Positions 6,529 to 11,782 of a DNA stretch of 11,782 bases are shown here, in pieces. The DNA lies in the NCBI GenBank assembly GCA_028293465.1, contig JAQGOT010000118.1, forward strand, positions 1 through 11,782, in the 5' to 3' direction. The notes beneath the pieces were generated by a model. The model saw nothing but the letters and a program-made list of their open reading frames with translations, was not told the DNA's origin and ran no database searches. This stretch comes from Pedosphaera sp. (GTDB lineage: Bacteria; Verrucomicrobiota; Verrucomicrobiia; Limisphaerales; Pedosphaeraceae). Position 1 is the first letter of the stretch. Every line of letters begins with the position of its first letter. The position numbers and the translations under genes are program-made.

Positions 6529-7305
6529 TCAACCCAGACGCACCGGCAGGCCCTTTTGCGCCAAAAGCTGCTTCACCTCGCCCACGGTATATTCGCCGTA
6601 ATGGAAAATGCTCGCCGCCAGCACCGCGTCGGCTTTGCCTTCCAGCAGCACATTCGCCATGTGTTCCAGGCTGCCGGCGCCGCCGCTGGCCACCACCGGC
6701 ACGCCGACCGATTCACTGACACGGCGGGTAATTACCAGGTCGAACCCGGCTTTGGTGCCATCGGCATCGATACTGTTCAGCACGATCTCGCCCGCGCCCA
6801 GTGAAACCGCGCGCTTGGCCCAATCCACCGCTTCCAGACCGGTCGATTTACGGCCGCCGTGTGAAAAAACCTCCCAACGATCCGGCGTCACCTTCTTGGC
6901 GTCGATCGAGACCACGATGCATTGACTGCCGAATTTTTCGGCGCCGGCCCGGATCAGGTCGGGCGTGGCGAGCGCGGAGGAGTTGATGCTGATTTTGTCA
7001 GCGCCCGCGCGGAGCATGGCATACATGTCCTCCACCGTGCGGATGCCGCCGCCGACGGTGAGCGGCATGAAACATTGGTCGGCCGCCCGCTCGATCACCT
7101 TGATCATGCTCGTGCGACCATGGGCGCTGGCGGTGATGTCGAAGAAAACCATTTCATCCGCGCCTTGCTCGTTGTAGCGCAAGGCCAGTTCCACGGGGTC
7201 GCCCACGTTGCGGAGTTCGCCCGCTTCGGCCTTGCCGAACTGGACGCCGCGGGTGACATGGCCGTCATGAACATCGAGACAGGGAATAACGCGTCGGGCG
7301 AGCAT
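6529..7305 (-). CDS. hisF: Imidazole glycerol phosphate synthase subunit HisF
   Basis: Cyclase subunit of IGP synthase. With HisH it converts PRFAR and ammonia to imidazole glycerol phosphate and AICAR, joining histidine and purine synthesis. At 258 residues it is a full-length (beta-alpha)8 barrel. It starts MLARRVIPCLDV with catalytic D11, and the second catalytic acid is D135 in VSIDAKK. The phosphate-binding loops are VGGGIRT (84-90) and ASGGAGS (206-212). SHGGRKSTG (148-156) and the C-terminal ADAVLAASIFHYGEY (226-239 region) are also typical. The ATG at 7303-7305 gives the canonical N terminus; no Shine-Dalgarno is seen. hisH is not in the window. It is followed on the same strand by an antitoxin gene, and hisI lies 4.5 kb downstream. 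Confidence 0.98.
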   Translation of the reverse strand: MLARRVIPCLDVHDGHVTRGVQFGKAEAGELRNVGDPVELALRYNEQGADEMVFFDITASAHGRTSMIKVIERAADQCFMPLTVGGGIRTVEDMYAMLRAGADKISINSSALATPDLIRAGAEKFGSQCIVVSIDAKKVTPDRWEVFSHGGRKSTGLEAVDWAKRAVSLGAGEIVLNSIDADGTKAGFDLVITRRVSESVGVPVVASGGAGSLEHMANVLLEGKADAVLAASIFHYGEYTVGEVKQLLAQKGLPVRLG

Positions 7306-7549
7306 GATGCTTAATCAAGTTGTGAACCGGCCATCTGTGTAAATAGGGTTTGCGCCGTCTTTATTTATAGGCTCAACGAAAGCGAACATAACTTATTTTG
7401 CAACCCGCGTGAAACGTTTCCGTCAACGGCTCGCTATTAAGCGCAGCGACCGGTATTCACGCCGCTTTTTCTAGGGCGATCAGAGGCTGATTGCAAGCAT
7501 CTAATCCTTTCTAGCTGTGGTAGATAGGATCCTGGCGGCGGTTCGCAGG
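7306..7549. other. Divergent intergenic region between hisF and the glycine-zipper gene
   Basis: No gene is supported. It must hold the hisF promoter; AT-rich stretches near 7339-7375 (CTATTT and TATAAA on the minus strand) are candidates for a -10 box, but no good -35 box is paired with them. An 8-bp hairpin (7476-7483 with 7487-7494, one G-T pair, 3-base loop) lies in the middle without a T-run. A short minus-strand reading with a hydrophobic stretch ends at 7501, but it overlaps the next promoter and is not convincing. Confidence 0.4.
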
Positions 7550-7578
7550 TTGGTGCGCAGCCAAATCCATGCTACGAT
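7550..7578 (+). promoter_or_regulatory. Promoter of the glycine-zipper gene
   Basis: TTGGTG (7550-7555), a 17-bp spacer and TACGAT (7573-7578), with a TG one base upstream (extended -10, TGCTACGAT). The ATG follows 45 bp later. The spacing is ideal; the -35 box is weak. Confidence 0.4.
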
Positions 7579-7623
7579 GGGAACGAATAAAAGAAACGCG
7601 GCTCCGTCGAACGGGTAGTGATT

Positions 7624-8196
7624 ATGAAAAAGCTCATTTTGGCCGGTGTGGTGTGCGTCGCGGTGGGCTCGGCTCAAGCTCAATTTTTGCCGCCGGAAGC
7701 GGCGACCGGCGCTTTGCTGGGCGGCATCGCGGGCGGGGTAATTGGCAACAACAGCGGCCATCACACCGCTGAGGGGATTGCGATCGGCGCGGGGGCCGGC
7801 CTCCTGCTCGGTTCACTGGCCCATTCGGCACGCAGCGACAGCTATCATTACGGCGGGGGATATTATGGTGGGGGTTACTATCCTTACCGTTCCTATGGTT
7901 ATCCGTCCTTCGGCTATTCCAGTCACCGTCGGCCCTATTGGGGCGGGCGAGGCGGTTACCGCCACGGTTATGGCCGCGGCTATGGCTACGGTTTTGGCCT
8001 CTCCCTTGGATTTGCGCCCTCGTACTACTCCTATTACGATTCCGCGCCAGCGTATTACGCACCCGCTCCCGTGGTGATCCAACAGCCCGAGACGGCGCCC
8101 GCCGCTCCGGCACAGGCGCCGGTCACCATCATCAATAACAACTATTACAATTCCACCACCCCCATGAGCGGGGCCAACAGCCTCTTCGGCCGTTGA
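7624..8196 (+). CDS. Secreted glycine-zipper protein, Gly/Tyr-rich
   Basis: A 190-residue exported protein of unknown function. The signal peptide covers 1-19, cleaved after SAQA. A glycine-zipper hairpin follows at about 28-66 (GALLGGIAGGVIGNN, then GIAIGAGAGLLLGSL), able to pack helices in or on a membrane. Residues 76-130 are a low-complexity stretch rich in Gly, Tyr, Arg and His, and 140-168 is rich in Pro and Ala. The C terminus has NNNYYN. The ATG at 7624 is chosen over an in-frame GTG two codons earlier because it gives a clean MKK signal start. It has its own promoter and a downstream hairpin, so it is probably monocistronic. It is likely an envelope or outer-membrane associated protein, by analogy with other glycine-zipper lipoproteins. 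Confidence 0.8.
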   Translation: MKKLILAGVVCVAVGSAQAQFLPPEAATGALLGGIAGGVIGNNSGHHTAEGIAIGAGAGLLLGSLAHSARSDSYHYGGGYYGGGYYPYRSYGYPSFGYSSHRRPYWGGRGGYRHGYGRGYGYGFGLSLGFAPSYYSYYDSAPAYYAPAPVVIQQPETAPAAPAQAPVTIINNNYYNSTTPMSGANSLFGR

Positions 8197-8199
8197 GGG

Positions 8200-8222
8200 A
8201 AGCAAGTACTGGTTGCTTTTTT
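8200..8222 (+). terminator. Rho-independent terminator after the glycine-zipper gene
   Basis: AAGCAA (8200-8205), a 7-base loop, TTGCTT (8213-8218) and then a T-run to 8222. It starts 3 bp after the stop codon at 8196. The stem is short and AT-rich, so strength is uncertain. Its TTGCTT arm could also serve as a -35 box for lpoB, with TAAAAT (8238-8243) at a 19-bp spacing. Confidence 0.5.
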
Positions 8223-8256
8223 GCCCGCAATCCGCTTTAAAATGTCCCCTTATCTT

Positions 8257-8892
8257 ATGAACTTAACTGTAAAAAAGTACTGTAACTTCGTGGCCGCCAT
8301 CGCAACTGTCAGCCTGATCGCGGGTTGCGCCTCCACCGGTGTCAAAAATCCCTCGGGCGTCCCGGTGACCGAGATGCGCCCCGATGAGCGCGGTTTCGTG
8401 GCCGGCACGGGCATGGAATCTCAGGATCTGGTGGCCGTGACCGACAAAATGTCGCGGAGCATCCTCGGCATCCCGCAAATCGCGAACGCGCAGGGCACCC
8501 CCCGCATCGTGCTGGACCCGGTCAAGAACGAGACCCGGTTCCCGATCAACAAAGACATCTTCCTGACGCGCATCCGGACGCAGTTAAACAGCAAATCCGC
8601 CGGCAAGGTGCGGTTTCTCGCCCGGGATCGCATGACGACGCTTGAGCACGAGCGCGATTTGAAGCAATCGGGTCAGGTCACGGCCAATGCCGATCCCAAG
8701 ATCGTGGAGTTCAAGGGGGCGGATTATTTCCTGACCGGCAGTTTGCAAGGCATGACCACCAAGACCAGCAGTGGCACGAGCGATTATATCCTCTATGCGT
8801 TCCAGCTCATTGATGCGCGGACCAGCGACATCATCTGGGAGGATTCCGCCGAGATCAAGAAGCAGGGCCTGGAAGACGCCGCCTACCGCTAA
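8257..8892 (+). CDS. lpoB: LpoB-like lipoprotein (penicillin-binding protein activator)
   Basis: A 211-residue outer-membrane lipoprotein. The signal is MNLTVKKYCN... with lipobox LIAGC (C24). The mature part matches the LpoB family: FVAGTGMESQDLVAVTDKM (47-65), a domain of the CsgG/TolB-N type with a NETRFPIN strand (91-98), SAGKVRFLARD (114-124), GADYFLTGSLQG (155-166) and YAFQLIDARTSDIIWED (180-196). In enterobacteria LpoB stimulates PBP1b; here the partner is unknown. The ATG at 8257 is chosen because it yields a normal lipoprotein signal; in-frame starts upstream (TTG at 8221, ATG at 8242) only add residues with no signal character. It heads a four-gene operon, 28 bp before the next gene. 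Confidence 0.88.
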   Translation: MNLTVKKYCNFVAAIATVSLIAGCASTGVKNPSGVPVTEMRPDERGFVAGTGMESQDLVAVTDKMSRSILGIPQIANAQGTPRIVLDPVKNETRFPINKDIFLTRIRTQLNSKSAGKVRFLARDRMTTLEHERDLKQSGQVTANADPKIVEFKGADYFLTGSLQGMTTKTSSGTSDYILYAFQLIDARTSDIIWEDSAEIKKQGLEDAAYR

Positions 8893-8920
8893 GCGGCGGC
8901 TGGTCTCCGGCCAATAGCTC

Positions 8921-10111
8921 ATGAAACCGTTTTGTTCGGCATGTATTGCCGTGGGGTTGCTCCTTTTAATCACCGGGTGCGCCACCACGGAACGAAGACC
9001 AGCCATTGCCTTGACGGGCAATATCATGGTGGACGGCCCGAATGCCATCAGCAACGGCCCGCCCCGGGACAAGGTGCTGTGGGAATACCGCACGGCCGCT
9101 GCGGCGATGCGTTCAGGCCATCCCGACCAAGCCAAACCACTGCTCGATGACGCCCTGCTCAGCCTCGGCGGCATCTATGGCAAGGACAAGGAGGCGCGCA
9201 AGGCCCGCGGCTACTTCCGTGAGGAGTCGAAGAAAACCTTCATCGGCGAACCTTACGAGCGGGTGATGGCCTATTACTATCGCGGCATTCTTTATTGGAT
9301 GGATGGCGAGCCGGACAATGCGCGGGCCTGTTTCCGCAGCGGGCAGTTGGAGGACAGTTCGTCGGAAGGCGAGCAGTACAACAGTGATTACGTGCTGTTG
9401 GATTACTTGGACGGCCTCGCCAGCACCAAGCTGAGCGGTGACGGAAGCGATGCTTTCAAGCGGGCCCAAGCCGAAGATAAAAAATTCGCCCAACCGCCCG
9501 CTTACGATCCGCAAGCGAACGTGTTGTTCTTCCTCGAATTCGGCCCCGGCCCGATGAAATATGCCAGCGGTGAATACCGCGAGGAATTGCGTTTTCGCGT
9601 GCCGCCCTCGCCGGTGCGTTCGGCCGTGATTAAGGTGGGTGACCAGACCGTCTCGGTTGGCCCGTATGATGATCTTGCCTTTCAAGCGACCACCCGCGGC
9701 GGACGCATCATGGATCATGTCCTCGCCAACAAGGCGGTTTTCAAGTCCACCACGGACGCCGTGGGAAATGTGGCCATCGTGGGTGGCGCACTCACCGCCG
9801 TGGCAAGCGATAACCGGACCGGCCAGGAAGTCGGCTTGGGGTTGGTCGCGGCGGGCATTTTGACCAAAATCGTTTCTTCCGCGACCACGCCCGCCGCTGA
9901 TACCCGCACCTGGGACAATCTGCCGCATTATCTGAGCTTTGCGGCGTTGCGACTGCCGCCCGGCCAGCATGTGGCCACGGTTGAGTTCCGGGATCAAGCC
10001 GGGCAATCCCTGCCCAATTTGACCAAAACCATCACCATCAATGTCCCCACCGACAAGCGCGACAAGGTCGTGTTTGTCAGTGACAGTTCCTTAACCCCCC
10101 AAACCTTATGA
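8921..10111 (+). CDS. COG3014-like lipoprotein
   Basis: A 396-residue lipoprotein with lipobox LITGC (C20). The N-terminal half contains TPR-like helices, for example 67-82 and the region GEPYERVMAYYYRGILYW (109-126) followed by DGEPDNARACFRSGQ (128-142), characteristic of COG3014 proteins that accompany lpoB and ycfL in Proteobacteria. The C-terminal half (200-396) has a beta-rich portion starting with EFGPGPMKYASGEY, a Gly/Ala-rich hydrophobic stretch around 280-320 and a final beta strand region. Its molecular function is not established. Its stop overlaps the ycfL start by 4 bp (ATGA), so translation is coupled. Confidence 0.82.
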   Translation: MKPFCSACIAVGLLLLITGCATTERRPAIALTGNIMVDGPNAISNGPPRDKVLWEYRTAAAAMRSGHPDQAKPLLDDALLSLGGIYGKDKEARKARGYFREESKKTFIGEPYERVMAYYYRGILYWMDGEPDNARACFRSGQLEDSSSEGEQYNSDYVLLDYLDGLASTKLSGDGSDAFKRAQAEDKKFAQPPAYDPQANVLFFLEFGPGPMKYASGEYREELRFRVPPSPVRSAVIKVGDQTVSVGPYDDLAFQATTRGGRIMDHVLANKAVFKSTTDAVGNVAIVGGALTAVASDNRTGQEVGLGLVAAGILTKIVSSATTPAADTRTWDNLPHYLSFAALRLPPGQHVATVEFRDQAGQSLPNLTKTITINVPTDKRDKVVFVSDSSLTPQTL

Positions 10112-10539
10112 AAAGAACCTTCACCGCCTTCAGTTTGTTAGCGATTGCCGCTCTTGCCCTCACCGGGTGCGAGACCACGCCCCGCGATACAGGCGCCTAC
10201 CTGCCCGTCAACACCACCGTCAATGACCTGGAAAACCACGAGCGCATCGTGCTTCTGGATCCGCGCGTGCAGACGTCGGTGACCTGCTCCGGCATCCAAC
10301 AACGGACTGCGGAGGGTGGTCTTCTGGAAGTGACCGCCAACCTGCGCAACCGGGAAAACTGCCGTATTCAGGTGCAGGTGAATTGTGTTTTCAAGGACGA
10401 TCAAGGGTTTCCCACCGAAGGGGAGGAAGCGCCCTTCCGGACCGTAATTTTGTCCGAGAACGCCCAGGAGCCGGTGCAATTCAAGTCGTTGAATGACAAG
10501 GCCAAGCGTTACACCATCCGCGTCCGGGAAGCGCATTGA
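10108..10539 (+). CDS. YcfL-like lipoprotein (DUF1425)
   Basis: A 143-residue lipoprotein with lipobox LTGC (C21). The mature part fits the YcfL/DUF1425 family: LLDPRVQTSVTCSGIQQRT (49-67), LEVTANLRNRENCRIQVQVN (73-92), VFKDDQGFP (94-102) and a C-terminal strand RYTIRVREA. The fold is predicted to be an immunoglobulin-like beta sandwich. In E. coli ycfL lies next to lpoB, which supports a shared envelope role although the function is unknown. It begins within the stop codon of the preceding gene, and its own stop touches an ATG of the next frame (TGATG). Confidence 0.85.
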   Translation: MKRTFTAFSLLAIAALALTGCETTPRDTGAYLPVNTTVNDLENHERIVLLDPRVQTSVTCSGIQQRTAEGGLLEVTANLRNRENCRIQVQVNCVFKDDQGFPTEGEEAPFRTVILSENAQEPVQFKSLNDKAKRYTIRVREAH

Positions 10540-10577
10540 TGAACAGCGGTCAAACGCCCAACGTCAAACGTGGTACT

Positions 10578-11546
10578 ATGAAAAAGCCCATTTTGCTCGG
10601 TTTGGCAGCCGTGGTGGTTTTGGTGGCCGTGGCCCAAGCTGGGGAGGGCCGGTCCGCCTTGCCCGCGTCTCCGCCGCCTGCACCGGAGCCTGTGCCGGTC
10701 TATGACGGAAACCCCCAGATCACCCCGCCGACCGGCCAGAGCCAACAGCAGCCCGTGCCACCCCCGACCGGTGGACAATCGGTCTATGTGTATGACCAGA
10801 AACCGCTGCAGGTGCAACCGGCCCTCATTCCGCCCGAGGAGGCTCAGGCGGTGGTGGACCAGTTCCGGACCAATTACCCGAAGATGAACGGCCCGCGCAT
10901 CCTGATTTATGTGAACAGCGAGTTGGTGGATGAGCAGACCGGCATGAAGCTTTCCGGTCGTTCGGAGACCGTGGAGACCAAAACGCAGAGTGGCGTCAAT
11001 GCTGCCGGCACCAACGCTTCCGCAAACGGCGATTCCACCACCACGAAAAGCGTGGTAAAAAACAATTACCACAACCAGACGAAGACTGGCCCGACGCTCG
11101 CTGATCGGCAGACGGTGCGCGACGTGGAGAGACTGTTCGGGCGGCCCCTGCGCCTGGGTGGAGCTGTATTGGTGGATCAACGCCTGGCCACGCAGTTGAT
11201 TGGCGACCGGCCTTTGAAAGATCTGGCCGCCGGGACGGAAGGCCAGCAAGCCAGCAAGGACTGCGAAGCGATCAGCAAGATTGCCGATGTGGTGCTGGAA
11301 GTGTTGATCTCCTCCAAGAGTGTAACGGTCTCAGAGGTTTCCGGGGACAGGAATTATACCGTGCCTGACATCCAGGCCACCGCGATTCGCTTGAAAGACG
11401 CCAAGGTGATCGGCCAGGCGTCGGCGTCCGAGGTGATGGGGCGCAACCATTCGGCGGGATCGGCAGCGCGCCTTTTTGGCGTGCAGGACATTTCCGAAGC
11501 CACGGCTCTCGCGTTAATGGAAGATATTTTGCAGGGAGCGCAGTAA
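10578..11546 (+). CDS. Secreted protein of unknown family, fourth gene of the LpoB-like operon
   Basis: A 322-residue exported protein. The signal peptide covers 1-21 (MKKPILLGLAAVVVLVAVAQA). A Pro/Gln-rich linker (about 29-67) follows, then a conserved-looking strand GPRILIYVNSELVDE (105-119), a Thr/Ser/Asn-rich low-complexity stretch (132-170) and a folded C-terminal region (171-322). The latter has TLADRQTVRDVERLFGRP, ADVVLEVLISSKSV, IQATAIRLKDAKVIGQA and a final helix SEATALALMEDILQ. The order of strands and the closing helix recall CsgG/LpoB-type proteins (inference, not a firm family call). The ATG at 10578 is preferred: its first 24 bases share 21 with the start of the glycine-zipper gene at 7624. 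An in-frame ATG at 10539, overlapping the ycfL stop, would add 13 polar residues. Confidence 0.75.
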   Translation: MKKPILLGLAAVVVLVAVAQAGEGRSALPASPPPAPEPVPVYDGNPQITPPTGQSQQQPVPPPTGGQSVYVYDQKPLQVQPALIPPEEAQAVVDQFRTNYPKMNGPRILIYVNSELVDEQTGMKLSGRSETVETKTQSGVNAAGTNASANGDSTTTKSVVKNNYHNQTKTGPTLADRQTVRDVERLFGRPLRLGGAVLVDQRLATQLIGDRPLKDLAAGTEGQQASKDCEAISKIADVVLEVLISSKSVTVSEVSGDRNYTVPDIQATAIRLKDAKVIGQASASEVMGRNHSAGSAARLFGVQDISEATALALMEDILQGAQ

Positions 11547-11576
11547 CCCGACGAGTCTGCGACTTTGTTAATCTCC

Positions 11577-11626
11577 AACCCGGCTAACTGACCAAAGCCA
11601 TTAGGGACAGCAACTTAAGCCGGGTT
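11577..11626. terminator. Long inverted repeat between convergent genes
   Basis: AACCCGGCT (11577-11585) and AGCCGGGTT (11618-11626) form a perfect 9-bp stem with a 32-base loop. It lies between the end of the envelope operon and the convergent lipoprotein gene, a sensible place for a bidirectional terminator. There is no T-run and the loop is large, so a repeat element is equally possible. Confidence 0.4.
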
Positions 11627-11634
11627 ACCCATGC

Positions 11635-11769
11635 TCAGGGTTGGCGAGCGGAAGCGTCCGCAGGCGTGGACGCTTGCGCGTGCGGTTGATTGGTGCTGGG
11701 CGGGGTGGGCTCGGCCTTGGGCACCTTCGGGTTTGGCTCGCATCCAGAGAGGCAGAGCAGTCCGGCGAT
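11635..11769 (-). CDS. Partial small lipoprotein, N-terminus lost at contig end
   Basis: The visible 44 residues begin IAGLLCLSGCEPNPKVPK: the end of a signal peptide with lipobox LSGC, followed by a short Pro/Ala/Thr-rich tail ending in RQP. No folded domain is visible. The mature chain would be only about 35 residues, like small verrucomicrobial surface lipoproteins or entericidin-type peptides; no family can be named. The frame is cut by adapter sequence at 11770. Confidence 0.6.
   Translation of the reverse strand: MAGLLCLSGCEPNPKVPKAEPTPPSTNQPHAQASTPADASARQP
11648..11679. repeat. GC-rich inverted repeat inside the partial lipoprotein gene
   Basis: AAGCGTCC (11652-11659) and GGACGCTT (11668-11675) are perfect arms with an 8-base loop; three further pairs (11648-11650 with 11677-11679) follow one mismatch. 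It lies within coding sequence for the Ala/Ser/Thr-rich tail. It could be a REP-like unit that has entered the gene end, or a part of the transcription stop. Confidence 0.45.
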
Positions 11770-11782
11770 AGATCGGAAGAGC
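11770..11782 (+). other. Illumina adapter sequence at the contig end (artefact)
   Basis: The last 13 bases read AGATCGGAAGAGC, identical to the common start of Illumina TruSeq adapters. It is untrimmed read-through and not part of the genome; the genomic sequence ends at or about 11769. Confidence 0.9.

Noticed and set aside
4889..6601. 570-residue open frame on the plus strand
   Set aside because: It is antisense to the permease, antitoxin and hisF end. Its translation is rich in His, Gln, Arg and Gly with no domain, and the opposite strand has clear family motifs throughout.
7501..7764. Minus-strand frame ending in a hydrophobic stretch (FLLFVPIVAWIWLR)
   Set aside because: It overlaps the promoter and signal peptide of the glycine-zipper gene and its N-terminal part has shadow-type composition. 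A decayed gene end cannot be excluded, but support is too weak.
8221..8256. Upstream TTG start for the LpoB-like gene
   Set aside because: It would add 12 residues before a complete lipoprotein signal peptide and overlaps the T-run of the preceding terminator.
9113..10006. 297-residue open frame on the minus strand
   Set aside because: It lies antisense within the COG3014-like lipoprotein gene; it is a shadow of high-GC codon bias with no recognisable motif.
10539..10577. ATG overlapping the ycfL stop as the start of the fourth operon gene
   Set aside because: It is possible by translational coupling, but it places 13 polar residues ahead of a standard MKK signal peptide; the ATG at 10578 is more likely.
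7624..10600. Similar first 24 bases of the genes at 7624 and 10578 as a duplicated element
   Set aside because: The match (21 of 24) covers only the MKK signal-peptide start and does not continue upstream or downstream, so it is better explained by similar signal peptides.

Overview
The window looks like the end of a contig from a high-GC Gram-negative bacterium. It is most likely a member of Verrucomicrobiota, of the Limisphaerales/Pedosphaera type. This assignment is inferred from four things: the lipoprotein content (an LpoB/YcfL/COG3014 set), a Verrucomicrobia/Planctomycetes-style beta-sandwich module inside a di-haem peroxidase, the near absence of Shine-Dalgarno sequences, and the overall style of the proteins. 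The last 13 bases match the Illumina adapter, so the right edge is an assembly end and not genomic sequence.

Left part (1-2043, minus strand): hisI (phosphoribosyl-AMP cyclohydrolase), a small four-helix membrane protein and trpE (anthranilate synthase component I, cut by the left edge) form a tight operon. A divergent plus-strand gene (2190-4184) encodes an exported di-haem peroxidase of the MauG/CcpA superfamily. It has an extra beta-sandwich segment near its C terminus and a promoter so close to the ATG that the mRNA should be nearly leaderless.

Middle (4181-7305, minus strand): hisF comes first. It is followed by an AbrB/VapB-type antitoxin with a palindromic operator but no recognisable toxin, then an SLC13/ArsB-NhaD-like permease, then a second AbrB/MazE-type antitoxin overlapping a PIN toxin gene that keeps only its N-terminal start. 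A segment of about 310 bp without a gene (4603-4912) carries small hairpins and looks like degraded repeat DNA. The block from 2190 to 6496 lies between hisF and hisI, so an ancestral his/trp cluster may have been opened by accessory genes.

Right part (7624-11546, plus strand): a secreted glycine-zipper protein rich in Gly and Tyr has its own promoter and terminator. It is followed by a compact four-gene envelope operon: LpoB-like lipoprotein, COG3014-like lipoprotein, YcfL-like lipoprotein, and a secreted protein of unknown family whose C-terminal part resembles CsgG/LpoB-type proteins. By analogy with LpoB in enterobacteria the operon may act on peptidoglycan synthesis or an outer-membrane assembly; the fourth gene is the least characterised part. 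A convergent partial lipoprotein gene runs into the contig end.
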